Positions 21,848 through 34,533 are shown, counted from the stretch's first letter. The stretch: 64,000 nt of DNA from Ipomoea triloba (GCF_003576645.1 NC_044919.1:20793027-20857026), one strand, 5' to 3'. The notes: generated from the letters alone by a model not told the origin. Numbers and translations: made by a program.

Positions 21848-22963
21848 CCTCGAATGATCGTTCTTTGTCATTCGGCATTGATAAACTTCAAGAGGCAAAT
21901 CCTTCCATGATTCAACCTTTGATAACCTCTTGGTTTTTGTCTGATGGTCTTCAAGTCTTCAGTTTTTAGTTTTCACGATTCGTCCTTGGTTCATAGACAA
22001 TGAGAGCTATTAGCTAAAGAATGACGAGTTGATTCCCACAAATGCATGATTTGCTATTGTACTGAATAACGATTCGTCTATCGATTCGTTCTATGTGACG
22101 ACTCGTCTTGACAGATGAAATTAGGGGTCTAAACTCCTAGCTTTGGTAATATCAAAATCTAAGTACAAAGGATTCCTAACATATACAAAGCTACAATTCT
22201 CATTGGGGCACTGGCCTCGAGAAATGTAGACATGCCACAAGTTGCCTGTCCAAATGAACAATGCAAGCCCACAACCCACTATTGTATGCTAGAGTTAACA
22301 CCGCTAAGAATCAAACACTGTCCTAGGGGTTTATAAGGAAAGCTTTGGACCAACCAACTAGAAGGGATTTCGTGTTTTTTTGTCTTGTCCATTGCAGACC
22401 GTGCTCCCTCCTTTTATACTATCATACGCTTCACATGTACTGTCTGCGTGTACCCCATCCATGCAAGTCAGTCTTCACCAACCATGTGTCCGACGACGCT
22501 CAACACCCCCACTGCCTAACACACACACAACTGCACGCCACAACCACCCGCGCACCAAGCCACTCAACCAGGACACGACAGGGCGCACCCGCGGCGCCCA
22601 GAACACGCCCGGGCCGCTAGTACTCGCCGTGAGCTGCCGCATCCACGTTCACTATCACCAGGTCAATGGCGGGCAATGCTATGAACGCGGGCTCCCCGCC
22701 AAGCAAACATGGCATGCCAGGGAGTCTCACTTGCCGGGAGCCATAGCACCACCCGGCGCCCCCTCACCGACGGATGCCGGCGATTACCCCCTTCTAGACC
22801 TCCTCCGCAAGTCACCCAAAACCCGTTAGTGGGCCGAAGCCCAATCCCAATATCCCCATCATATACCCTATCAACATATTAACTTTTCCATTCAATCAAG
22901 GTAAATACTATTCAATAAAGCATATAAAAAAATAAAAATAAAATAAAATAACAAATAACACTA
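21848..22963. other. Degraded sequence with a GC-rich stretch, no gene recognised
   Basis: The first half has repeated words such as CGATTCGTC and GACTCGTC and looks like eroded retrotransposon sequence. From 22345 to 22829 the base composition turns GC-rich and gives a 149-codon open frame (MSCPLQTVLPP...). Its composition is biased by the DNA rather than protein-like, and no family is recognised. It is probably LTR or captured sequence rather than a gene. Confidence 0.4.
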
Positions 22964-23166
22964 ATTATTCTGTGGACCCGTGTCCACTTTGCAAGGTAAA
23001 CTTTGCTCCAAAATACACAATTTACATACTGAATGTTCACAATTTATATACTGAATATTCACAACTAAATGTTCACACTTTACATAATAAATTTTGATAA
23101 TTTGAATTATGAACATTCAGTATGTAAATTGTGACGGCTAAAGATGGACCTGGGTCCATGGTATAA
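22964..23166. mobile_element. Diverged relative of the palindrome-ended MITE
   Basis: The ends ATTATTCTGTGGACCCGTGT and GGACCTGGGTCCATGG mirror the ATTATTGTGTGGACCATGG end of the 277-bp family. The middle repeats TACTGAATGTTCACAATTT in both orientations, a counterpart of TGAATGTACATTATTT. It is about 200 bp long. A target duplication was not established. Confidence 0.5.
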
Positions 23167-24735
23167 CTCTCGCTACTCTTCTAACCAAGGCATTAAACTC
23201 GAAATAGTAAGACATAGACTAAGAAAGTATATACTTTTTGATGAAGCAAGTAATGAGGAGGCCCATGACACAAATTAAAACAATTCAAGCCTTTTCCTAT
23301 CAAAGAGTTCTAAAGATGAAGACTTGTATAGTAACTAAATATATAAAACAAAAGATTACATTTATAAATAAAACAAATGGCTTGGGCATCTTAACGTTTA
23401 AATTTATAGTAATGGTATGCATACACATACTATATTATTATAATTTACCGTGTTTATTTTATGTTATATGTTTTATATAGTGATCCTAAATAAATATGTT
23501 ATGGATCACATTTGAATGTTTCACTTTTAATTTGTACCAACAAACAAAATTTACTTTAAAAATCTTCTATTTATTTTGTGTTTATAAGTTTAAGAATGTA
23601 ACCGAGAGAACTGTCAAACCAATAAGAGTGATTAATCAATTGATTTACATTTTAAAAAAGTCAGTTTGATTAATTGCAACTGTATGGGTAAGGGACCAAT
23701 GGGAACAGTATGATTAAAATAGTTAGATTATTCTAATCTATTTGTTCTCTTAAAATACACCCTTAAATAAAAAATACAACGCCTAATCATTCTAAAAAAA
23801 ATTAAAAGCATAAAAGGTAAATTAGAAAAAGTAAAAAAAATTAGTGTTTAAATTATTAAATTAATTATTTTAAAATGATTTTAATAAGGTATGAGAAATA
23901 AAATGAAATGATGGAGGATTAAACAAAAATAAAGCTATGATTTAAGTTCTGCCGTTAAGAAATGTTGATGGAATATAATAGGGATATATTTAATTAATTT
24001 TTTGACTTTGAACACATCTTTTAATCATGACGTGGGACTGATCTGGGGGACATGAACACGTTGACTCAATAGCCTGAACTTAACACTGAAAATGGTTTGC
24101 CACTCTAGTCATTATCAACACTTTTTGAGGATTAATTTCCACCTGGTACAATATTTAATTTGGTCGTGGTTTAGGTATATAATGGAGCATATTGGCACAC
24201 ACTTTAGGCATCTTCTTACCAAGGCAAACCGACATCCATATAATTACCGTTTGTCTTTTACACCGTAATTTTTAAACATCCTAGGTCTTATGTCAATATG
24301 TTACAATGTCAAATATGGACAATGACAATTAGATTTAATGGGTTTTCCCCCAAATAAATTTATTTTTTATTGAGTTGAATACTTTTATTGAGCTTAAATG
24401 CCTATTATTGATATTGTAGTTAAAAAATGGTGTAACATGAAAGAGCTACTTAGTGTCAAAAAGGAATCTAAAACAAAAAGCGTTCAAAATTGGAATCATT
24501 TACTAACATTCGGTGCTTCGGTGCCACCATAGCAAAGGGTTCGTCTTCTTAGGGGTGAGCAATGTTTTGATCTTACGTTAATTTTACAAGTTGTGACTTG
24601 TGAGATAGTATTTAAATTCAAAAGGTTCTCTCACCTAATCGGTACATTTTTTTGTGGATGACTTCTTCAATTAAGTTTTAGCTACCTATCACAATGTCTA
24701 TATCATAGTATTATAAATTTTGTATTTAAGATCAA
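23167..24735. other. AT-rich intergenic sequence, nothing recognised
   Basis: I see only short AT-rich frames, poly-A/T runs and no convincing domain, TIR pair or tandem repeat. An 80-codon open frame at 23238-23480 has an AT-driven composition and is not supported as a gene. Confidence 0.5.
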
Positions 24736-25243
24736 GGTTGCAAAAATCGCTAGGCGCTCTTCGGGCGTCCAGAGGACGTCTAGGTGCCGATTAATATAGC
24801 ACCTAGACGCCTGTTTTTTTTTTTTTGAATTGTTTATTTAAAAAAATTAAGACTTAGTAATTATAAACTATTTAATACTTTAATAGTTAGTACTAAAATA
24901 TTAAATACTAACATAAAGATTTAAAGAATCAAAACACAACACAAAGTCACAACTCACAAAGTATTAATATTAAGTGCCTAATTTTGATTTTTTATTAAAT
25001 TTTTTGGATTTGCGACCGATTTGAACAATTTAGAGTTATTTTACTAAAAATGACATTAGTTTGAGCAAAATAATCAATTTAATAAAACACGAAAAAATAG
25101 CTAACCGATGGCCTAGACGCCCACCTTGTCCGCCGCGACCTAGTCGGCGCCTAGGCGGCCGACTGCCTAGAACGGAGACTTTTTCGAAATTCTAGGCAGT
25201 CGGCCACCGCCTAGCGCCTAGGCGCAATTTTTGTAACGATGTC
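24736..25243. mobile_element. Mutator-like MITE with CTAGGCGC-rich ends
   Basis: The left end GGTTGCAAAAATCGCTAGGC and the right end GCCTAGGCGCAATTTTTGTA are inverted copies. Both arms are rich in CTAGGCGC/GTCGGCCG words. The flanks TAAGATCAA (left) and TAAGATACAA (right) look like an imperfect 9-bp target duplication, as expected of Mutator-like elements. The interior is AT-rich and has no ORF. Confidence 0.6.
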
Positions 25244-25959
25244 TAAGATACAACACGTTTGGTTCACATAATGGATTTTGATTGAATAGGAATGTTATAT
25301 GGAACAGTACAGTGTGTCATGTATGTGTATTCTTGCTATAAATTGTAATTTACATGATAAAATTTTAGGTGGAAAGAGTCTAAAAAGTAATTAAATATTC
25401 ACTAGACGATTACAGAAGATAAAATTGTTAAAATGTTGGCATGTGTTTAACATTTAATTAATATCAAAGGGTTAATTCCAATTTCGATTCCTTGAGTTTA
25501 CTTTTTTTTTTTTTAATTACTTTTAGTTATCAAATTTAAAATCAACCAAATTGTGTATTTCACAATTGAAAATGTCACTTTTTATTTCCAATAATAGAGT
25601 GAACCAAAATTAGTTGATTTAAAATTCGATGACCATAAACACAATAGTTAAAGGGACCTAAGCTAGGACTGACTTTAATATCACAGAGTCAACAAATGTA
25701 TAATAATTTTTGTCGAACCATTATTAGATTTTTTTTTATTATTATAACTGACTCTATTACAATGAAGTATCTGTCTGTGGTGTTAATGGACCACAAGGTC
25801 CTTGGCAACCATTATTAGATGTTAATCAATTTAAATTTACGTGTTTAATTTGGTTTATCTAATAAATTTTTAGACAATTGCCATGTGGATTAAACAAATG
25901 ATATGTGAGTGAATTATCACTACTACAAAATTGATCATATAAGCATCACTTTACACTAC

Positions 25960-26215
25960 ACCAGTTTAAACAGGTGTAGTGTATTCCCAAAAATAAATTA
26001 AAAATAAACTTTACGTGGCCCCCACAAGGAGTAGGTGTCGCGTAAAGTAAATTAATATTTTATTAATTCACCTTACGCGGCACCCGTTCCTAGGCAAAAA
26101 TAAATTAAAAATAAACTTTACGTGGCCCCCACAAGGAGTAGGTGCCGCGTAAAGTAAATTAATATTTTATTAATTCACCTTACGCGGCACCCGTTCCTAG
26201 AGGTGCCGCGTAAAG
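25960..26215 (+). repeat. CACTA 5' subterminal palindromes and a 115-bp tandem repeat
   Basis: CTACACCAGTTTAAACAGGT and its partner form a hairpin next to the TIR. Then a unit of about 115 bp is repeated twice; it contains CTTTACGTGGCCCCCACAAG and TTACGCGGCACCCGTTCCTA. Each unit is itself a stem of CTTTACG...CGTAAAG type. In CACTA elements such subterminal repeats bind the TNPA-like protein. The block recurs at 27894-28149 through the contig overlap. Confidence 0.75.
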
Positions 26216-26592
26216 CGGACCAAAAAACGGTCCAAATTGCAGATCTGCGCAAAACAGATCTGCGCAACACCAAAACCATTTTCGACCATTTCCGCGTAAC
26301 GCCTTCGCCTCACACCACCAGCCACCGCCTTCGCCACACCGTAACGCAACCACGCCGTCCACTTGGAGTCGGAGTCGCCACCAACCGTCGACTCTAGATC
26401 TACTGCCGACAACATTGTTGCCTCCGCCGCGTTTGAGGAGCGCTGCTGCCGCCGCCGTCAACTCCCAGAGCTGCCGCCGCCGCAGCTCTTCCTCCGCCGC
26501 CTCTCGCCGTCCATTGCCGACTCTCCTCGTCCGACGCCGACGACACTCTGGCAAAGTAGACGCCGACGACACTCTCCTCGCCCATTACGGTA
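26204..26592 (+). other. GC-rich first-exon-like block inside the CACTA element
   Basis: It is a sharp GC island (CGCCGCCGTC-type triplets) in AT-rich surroundings, ending in CATTACG/GTAAGTTTTC, a good splice donor. It gives long open frames on both strands (up to 130 codons), all Arg/Ala/Pro biased, so the frame cannot be chosen. It may be the leader exon of the transposon transcript or a captured host 5' exon. The same block appears at 28138-28526 because of the contig overlap. Confidence 0.45.
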
Positions 26593-27175
26593 AGTTTTCA
26601 TTTTTTATTTTAATTTTTATTTCGTAATTCATTTATTTGGTATTTATTTATTTATTTCAAATTTTTGTTTATTTATTTGATTTATTTTATTTTATTTGTG
26701 ATTTTTTATTTGTAATTTATTTATTTGAACTTTGTGAATATTAATGTTTGATTTTTTATAGAATTTTTTGAATTTTATTATTATTTGAATATATATGGTG
26801 AATTTTTGAATTTTATTATTATTGTGAATGACAAAAATAATTAATAGTTAATAATCTTTAATTATGTTGACAAAAATAATTAATAGTTAATAATCTTGAC
26901 AAAAATAATTTATCAATTTATTTTGAATTTGTTGTTATTGTGCTATATTTATTTTGAATTTTAAAAAAAATTGTTAAAATAAATTGTTTATTGTCAAACA
27001 ATTTAAAATAATATTATTTCTAAGTATATTACATAAATTAGTATTAATTAACCAAATGACTATTAATAATATTAATTTTGAGAAAGATAGAACTACTTGA
27101 ATGTAAAATTTTACATTTATATATGATTGTACAATATATTTTGTGAAATTAGTAGTTAGGTATGTACTTGATTAN

Positions 27176-29109
27176 TCTAAGATACAACACGTTTGGTTCA
27201 CATAATGGATTTTGATTGAATAGGAATGTTATATGGAACAGTACAGTGTGTCATGTATGTGTATTCTTGCTATAAATTGTAATTTACATGATAAAATTTT
27301 AGGTGGAAAGAGTCTAAAAAGTAATTAAATATTCACTAGACGATTACAGAAGATAAAATTGTTAAAATGTTGGCATGTGTTTAACATTTAATTAATATCA
27401 AAGGGTTAATTCCAATTTCGATTCCTTGAGTTTACTTTTTTTTTTTTTAATTACTTTTAGTTATCAAATTTAAAATCAACCAAATTGTGTATTTCACAAT
27501 TGAAAATGTCACTTTTTATTTCCAATAATAGAGTGAACCAAAATTAGTTGATTTAAAATTCGATGACCATAAACACAATAGTTAAAGGGACCTAAGCTAG
27601 GACTGACTTTAATATCACAGAGTCAACAAATGTATAATAATTTTTGTCGAACCATTATTAGATTTTTTTTTATTATTATAACTGACTCTATTACAATGAA
27701 GTATCTGTCTGTGGTGTTAATGGACCACAAGGTCCTTGGCAACCATTATTAGATGTTAATCAATTTAAATTTACGTGTTTAATTTGGTTTATCTAATAAA
27801 TTTTTAGACAATTGCCATGTGGATTAAACAAATGATATGTGAGTGAATTATCACTACTACAAAATTGATCATATAAGCATCACTTTACACTACACCAGTT
27901 TAAACAGGTGTAGTGTATTCCCAAAAATAAATTAAAAATAAACTTTACGTGGCCCCCACAAGGAGTAGGTGTCGCGTAAAGTAAATTAATATTTTATTAA
28001 TTCACCTTACGCGGCACCCGTTCCTAGGCAAAAATAAATTAAAAATAAACTTTACGTGGCCCCCACAAGGAGTAGGTGCCGCGTAAAGTAAATTAATATT
28101 TTATTAATTCACCTTACGCGGCACCCGTTCCTAGAGGTGCCGCGTAAAGCGGACCAAAAAACGGTCCAAATTGCAGATCTGCGCAAAACAGATCTGCGCA
28201 ACACCAAAACCATTTTCGACCATTTCCGCGTAACGCCTTCGCCTCACACCACCAGCCACCGCCTTCGCCACACCGTAACGCAACCACGCCGTCCACTTGG
28301 AGTCGGAGTCGCCACCAACCGTCGACTCTAGATCTACTGCCGACAACATTGTTGCCTCCGCCGCGTTTGAGGAGCGCTGCTGCCGCCGCCGTCAACTCCC
28401 AGAGCTGCCGCCGCCGCAGCTCTTCCTCCGCCGCCTCTCGCCGTCCATTGCCGACTCTCCTCGTCCGACGCCGACGACACTCTGGCAAAGTAGACGCCGA
28501 CGACACTCTCCTCGCCCATTACGGTAAGTTTTCATTTTTTATTTTAATTTTTATTTCGTAATTCATTTATTTGGTATTTATTTATTTATTTCAAATTTTT
28601 GTTTATTTATTTGATTTATTTTATTTTATTTGTGATTTTTTATTTGTAATTTATTTATTTGAACTTTGTGAATATTAATGTTTGATTTTTTATAGAATTT
28701 TTTGAATTTTATTATTATTTGAATATATATGGTGAATTTTTGAATTTTATTATTATTGTGAATGACAAAAATAATTAATAGTTAATAATCTTTAATTATG
28801 TTGACAAAAATAATTAATAGTTAATAATCTTGACAAAAATAATTTATCAATTTATTTTGAATTTGTTGTTATTGTGCTATATTTATTTTGAATTTTAAAA
28901 AAAATTGTTAAAATAAATTGTTTATTGTCAAACAATTTAAAATAATATTATTTCTAAGTATATTACATAAATTAGTATTAATTAACCAAATGACTATTAA
29001 TAATATTAATTTTGAGAAAGATAGAACTACTTGAATGTAAAATTTTACATTTATATATGATTGTACAATATATTTTGTGAAATTAGTAGTTAGGTATGTA
29101 CTTTGTACA
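27176..29109 (+). repeat. Second copy of the 1.93-kb duplication
   Basis: It starts right after the N at 27175 and repeats 25242-27174 base for base as far as I can compare, including the CACTA 5' terminus (27852) and the GC-rich first-exon-like block (28138-28530). It continues past the point where copy 1 stops. It also contains an extra 42-bp tandem unit at 29061-29144 (TTGTACAATATATTTTGTGA...) that is absent at the end of copy 1. Confidence 0.85.
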
Positions 29110-29485
29110 ATATATTTTGTGAAATTAGTAGTTAGGTATGTACTTGATTAAATAGGTATTTAGAGACATTAATTATTTGATTATTAGTTAGGTATATATT
29201 TTGATAAATTAGAGACTTGATTATTAGTTAGGTATATATTTCTATGAATTAGGTACTTGATTAAATATGTATTTAGAGATATTAATAATTTGATGAATTA
29301 GCTAGATTGAATTTGATGAGTTAAGTATTTTGATGAATTAGATTGATTTGAATTAGTTAGTTTAGGGTTTTGATGAATTAGATTGATTTGGATTAGTTAG
29401 TTATAAACTAGGTATATATCGTTTCTAAATGCATCCATAATCAAGTATCCATATCTGATCTTCATAGTATTGTCAATTGACAGAT

Positions 29486-30293
29486 ATGGATCAGAGTTGG
29501 ATGCATGAGAAATGCATGAGACACATAAGGATCAACAATTCATATTCGCACCGTATCATCAAGAGTAAGTCATTTATTATACTATTTTCTATAATTCAAT
29601 AACTTTATTTGAAGTGTTTTATAATATATTTGTAAATGTAGAAATCATTGGTTGTTGATCGTGATTTGCATCAACTTAAAAACGGTGTATGTATTTTGAA
29701 ATGTGGGCGCACTCTTGAAGTCAAACCTAGTATGAATATGTAAGTAAAAACTTTATTATTAATATATGTATATCAAATGTTATTATGTTATTTATAAATT
29801 GATATAAGTGTTTATTATATTATTAATATAGGGCATTTCGATCCGTTCCAATAAATGGACGGAGTCTTAGAAGTATGACTTGGAAGGAATGCAAGGTATA
29901 AAGTTAAAATTAAAGTTTTATTATATATATATGATACTAACCTTAGTGTTTTCTTATTGTTTTAATATGCTATATATTAACATGAACTAATATATATCTA
30001 TATTTTGTAGTTTCCACAACAACCCGGAGGTTTTGAATGTGGATACTACACAATGCGATTCATGTATGATATCGTTACCAAGTGTTCAATGCTTGATCGT
30101 TTAGATACGGTAAGAAATTTAAATAGAGCTATATATATATGTGTAGTTAAACTATAATTTATAAATTAATATGTTGACTAATAACCCTAATTAATTTGTT
30201 TTGAAGGCATTGGAAGATACCACATACTCTATGAATGAAATAGAAGAAGTTCGAGAGTTGTGGGCAAAATATTTTCTAGAAGAGTGCGTTTAG
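29486..30293 (+). pseudogene. C48 (Ulp1-like) cysteine protease C-terminal fragment, spliced, in the CACTA element
   Basis: Exon-like pieces separated by GT-AG introns read in order: MDQSWMHEKCMRH... (29486); NHWLLIVICIN with the catalytic-type His-Trp (about 29641); AFRSVPINGRSLRSMTWKEC (about 29831); FPQQPGGFECGYYTMRFMYD with the Gln and Cys-Gly of the active site (about 30011); and EDTTYSMNEIEEVRELWAKY to a TAG at 30291. This is the second half of the Ulp1/SENP-type protease fold that plant CACTA elements often carry. The family removes SUMO-like tags. The HW exon has a frame problem before its donor and the N-terminal half is missing, so it is a relic or captured fragment. Confidence 0.75.
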
Positions 30294-30618
30294 ACTTTAT
30301 TTCATTTTATAAACATGATTATCTCTATTGTATATTGTGATGCATGTTGTTTTTTATTATTAATTGTGAAAGATATTGTGAATTGTGGTGATGTTTGCAT
30401 GTGCTGGTGGATGGTGATGTTTGTGTTGGTTTTAAATAGTATGTGTTGGTTTAAAATTAAATATTTGTGTTTGTTTGAAAATTGTTATTTGTGAATAGAT
30501 AATATATATAGGTTTATAAATTTTGATGTTGAGTTGGATGATTTGGAAAATTCTGAGCAGGTTTTAAATACAAAAAATTGGATTATTTGCAATTTAAATT
30601 AAAAAATTAAAAAAAAAN

Positions 30619-32130
30619 TTATATATGATTGTACAATATATTTTGTGAAATTAGTAGTTAGGTATGTACTTGATTAAATAGGTATTTAGAGACATTAATT
30701 ATTTGATTATTAGTTAGGTATATATTTTGATAAATTAGAGACTTGATTATTAGTTAGGTATATATTTCTATGAATTAGGTACTTGATTAAATATGTATTT
30801 AGAGATATTAATAATTTGATGAATTAGCTAGATTGAATTTGATGAGTTAAGTATTTTGATGAATTAGATTGATTTGAATTAGTTAGTTTAGGGTTTTGAT
30901 GAATTAGATTGATTTGGATTAGTTAGTTATAAACTAGGTATATATCGTTTCTAAATGCATCCATAATCAAGTATCCATATCTGATCTTCATAGTATTGTC
31001 AATTGACAGATATGGATCAGAGTTGGATGCATGAGAAATGCATGAGACACATAAGGATCAACAATTCATATTCGCACCGTATCATCAAGAGTAAGTCATT
31101 TATTATACTATTTTCTATAATTCAATAACTTTATTTGAAGTGTTTTATAATATATTTGTAAATGTAGAAATCATTGGTTGTTGATCGTGATTTGCATCAA
31201 CTTAAAAACGGTGTATGTATTTTGAAATGTGGGCGCACTCTTGAAGTCAAACCTAGTATGAATATGTAAGTAAAAACTTTATTATTAATATATGTATATC
31301 AAATGTTATTATGTTATTTATAAATTGATATAAGTGTTTATTATATTATTAATATAGGGCATTTCGATCCGTTCCAATAAATGGACGGAGTCTTAGAAGT
31401 ATGACTTGGAAGGAATGCAAGGTATAAAGTTAAAATTAAAGTTTTATTATATATATATGATACTAACCTTAGTGTTTTCTTATTGTTTTAATATGCTATA
31501 TATTAACATGAACTAATATATATCTATATTTTGTAGTTTCCACAACAACCCGGAGGTTTTGAATGTGGATACTACACAATGCGATTCATGTATGATATCG
31601 TTACCAAGTGTTCAATGCTTGATCGTTTAGATACGGTAAGAAATTTAAATAGAGCTATATATATATGTGTAGTTAAACTATAATTTATAAATTAATATGT
31701 TGACTAATAACCCTAATTAATTTGTTTTGAAGGCATTGGAAGATACCACATACTCTATGAATGAAATAGAAGAAGTTCGAGAGTTGTGGGCAAAATATTT
31801 TCTAGAAGAGTGCGTTTAGACTTTATTTCATTTTATAAACATGATTATCTCTATTGTATATTGTGATGCATGTTGTTTTTTATTATTAATTGTGAAAGAT
31901 ATTGTGAATTGTGGTGATGTTTGCATGTGCTGGTGGATGGTGATGTTTGTGTTGGTTTTAAATAGTATGTGTTGGTTTAAAATTAAATATTTGTGTTTGT
32001 TTGAAAATTGTTATTTGTGAATAGATAATATATATAGGTTTATAAATTTTGATGTTGAGTTGGATGATTTGGAAAATTCTGAGCAGGTTTTAAATACAAA
32101 AAATTGGATTATTTGCAATTTAAATTAAAA
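30619..32130 (+). repeat. Repeat of 29051-30617 after a second N (probable unmerged contig overlap)
   Basis: After the N at 30618 the sequence restarts at TTATATATGATTGTACAATA and repeats 29051-30617. The offset is 1568 bp before, and 1526 bp after, the extra 42-bp unit found only in the middle contig. The whole C48 relic is therefore printed twice. Only the right-hand copy runs on into the CACTA 3' end. Confidence 0.85.
31012..31819 (+). pseudogene. Second printed copy of the C48 protease fragment
   Basis: It is identical to 29486-30293 as far as I can compare, with the same exons, active-site QPGGFECGYY block and TAG (31817-31819). It lies after the N at 30618 and is most simply the same locus assembled twice. 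This copy is the one physically joined to the CACTA 3' terminus. Confidence 0.75.
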
Positions 32131-32145
32131 AATTAAAAAAAAAAA

Positions 32146-32400
32146 AGGTTTACGCGGCACCTGCACCGCACCTGCTAGTGTAGGTGCAGCGTAAAGTATT
32201 AAAAAAAAAACAAAAAAAAAAACTTTCCGCGGCACTTGTAGCGGAGAAGGTGCCGCGGAAAGTATTTATTTAAAAAAAAATTAAATTTTTTCCGCGGCAC
32301 CCGCTACAAGTGTCGCGGAAAGCCTTACCTTTTAGCGTCAGTAGCATAGGCTACACCTGTAGAGGTATAGCGAAAACACTTTTACAGGTGTAGCCTATGA
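32146..32400 (+). repeat. CACTA 3' subterminal hairpins
   Basis: Four stems follow one another: TTTACGCGGCACCTG with its partner CTACAC-type arm ending GCGTAAAG (32149-32198), CTTTCCGCGGCACTTG with AAGGTGCCGCGGAAAG (32223-32262), TTTCCGCGGCACCCGC with AAGTGTCGCGGAAAG (32289-32322), and GGCTACACCTGTAGAGG with TTTTACAGGTGTAGCC (32348-32395). Arms match those at the 5' end. Confidence 0.75.
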
Positions 32401-32689
32401 CCTTTTTTGTACTAGTGTATGGTATCCAAATGTAGGTGTTTTTGTGATCAAATACTAGAGAATTAATACAATGTTGGTCTATATAAAATTTTTTTTTAAA
32501 AAATACAATGTTGGTTTTAGTGTTGCAATAGACTTGCATGAATCATTGTTAATTCCTCAAATTAATACTTTGAAATAAAATGAAGTTGACTGATTGCAAC
32601 GTATAAAAGAAAAACAAAAACGATACACTTGTGAGTATTCAGAGTAAGATTGCGTATGTATGTAATTATTCATCTTTGAAATAAATGAA

Positions 32690-33270
<581 letters not shown>

Positions 33271-33273
33271 TAA

Positions 33274-34533
33274 GATGTGGGATGAGAATCCTCGAACTTA
33301 TGCTCAAGCTATTCAGAGAGCAAATCAGTTCGCTGACACAAAGGAGGCAGTCAAGCAGAAGAAAAAGCTGTCAAGTTTGACGTCTAAGTGCCTTCGGCTA
33401 GAGAACTCGATCTTGTAGTAGTCGGTCGGAGGGATGACAGTTAGACGAGTGACTACTCACCGAGTACATGACAAGCTAGGGCCAAGTGTTTATCACCACC
33501 CCCGCGTAGCCTGTACACGAGGTCCGAGAATAGTTACCACCACAGCGCAAGGGGAAAATCCAAAAGTCTTAGATCCAAATACAACTCCTTATTATCGATA
33601 TCATCGAAACAACTCACACACAACGGAAGACTGCGAGGTTTTGAAAGCTTAGCTCGAGAAGCTCATTCAGCGCGACCGCCCAACCAATCAGTGGTGACGT
33701 CTAGGCTCACTGTGGCACCGCGATAATGCACCTCGACTGGCTAATAAAGCGACGAAAAAGGGCAAGCAACCTTCTGTTGAGAAAGAAAGTGATAGGGACT
33801 AGAAGCATAAGCCAGTCATTAACATGGTTATAGGCAGTCTAAAGGGGGGAGACACGATTGGCACCCGAAAGGCTTGGGCTAGAGAATTGTATGTGGGGGC
33901 AATTGTCACCCAAGTGTACGATTGAAAGAAGGCTTACCGAGAACCCATTATTTTCACTAATGATGGCCTTCCTCGAGGCCCGACTCCCCACCGAGATGCA
34001 TTGGTTATTGTGATAGATGTCCAAGGAATGGTAGTTAGGAGAATCTTAGTCGATAGAAGCAATAGCGTGAATGTCTTATACTTGGCAACTTATAAGAAGC
34101 TAGGACTACCCATGGAGAGACTACGCCAAGTTAGGACCTCGTAGGCTGGGTTCGCTGGTGATTCAATTGATGTTGAGGGATCTACGTTATTGATAGTCAA
34201 GCTAGGAACCTGGCCTCATGTGAGGAATATAGACATGGAATTTGTTGCGGTCGGTCTGGAATATGCACATAACGTGATCCCCGGCTGACCAGGCCTAGAG
34301 GATCTGGGCGCCATGATTTCTATTGAGCACTTATGCATGAAGTTCTGCACACCAAATGGTGTCAGCATTGTGTGATGTGATCATAAGATGGCTAGAAGTT
34401 GTTATTTATAGGCCAGTTGAAAGGTAGGAGATAAAGACCTACGGATAAATACTATTGCCCACCAGGCCAAGGGGAAAGCAGTTGAGTGCCTAGAGCTAGT
34501 AATTGAGCTAGAAGAGATCACAACCTTGATTGG
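33274..34533 (+). pseudogene. Gag-protease relic of a Tat-type Ty3/gypsy element
   Basis: Frames with many stops and shifts show, in order, a gag piece (ENPRTYAQAIQRANQFADTK), a zinc-knuckle-like piece (YYRYHRNNSHTTEDCEVLKA, Cys partly lost) and an aspartic protease region (ALVIVIDVQGMVVRRILVDR then SNSVNVLYLATYKKLGLP). The normal DxGSS active site has become DRSNS. Sequence order and wording fit the Tat/Ogre side of Ty3/gypsy. The right end is cut by a copia LTR at 34534. Confidence 0.75.

Larger units (their letters stand above)
25242..27174 (+). repeat. First copy of a 1.93-kb exact duplication ending at an N (probable unmerged contig overlap)
   Basis: From TCTAAGATACAACACG the sequence repeats with a constant offset of 1934 bp at 27176. 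Even the long ORF translations are identical in both copies. The first copy ends at a single N (27175). The CACTA 5' terminus at 25918 is included. A real tandem duplication ending exactly at an N is unlikely. Confidence 0.85.
25918..32417 (+). mobile_element. CACTA (En/Spm) element with C48 protease relic
   Basis: The element starts CACTACTACAAAA (25918) and ends TTTTTTGTACTAGTG (32417), with a 3-bp target duplication TAT on both sides (25915-25917 and 32418-32420). Subterminal hairpin repeats flank both ends. Inside are a GC-rich first-exon-like block ending in a splice donor (CATTACG/GTAAGT, about 26587) and a spliced C48 (Ulp1-like) protease remnant near the 3' end. No transposase (TNP2-type) is visible, so it is non-autonomous. 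The printed length of 6500 bp is inflated. Removing the two overlaps at the Ns leaves about 3.0 kb. Confidence 0.85.

Noticed and set aside
22345..22829. 149-codon open frame in a GC-rich stretch
   Set aside because: No start context, no family resemblance, and composition follows the DNA bias. Kept only as part of a degraded region.
25242..32130. True tandem duplication of a CACTA element
   Set aside because: Copies are identical, the breakpoints coincide with single Ns, and only one left flank and one right flank exist. Overlapping contigs explain it better.
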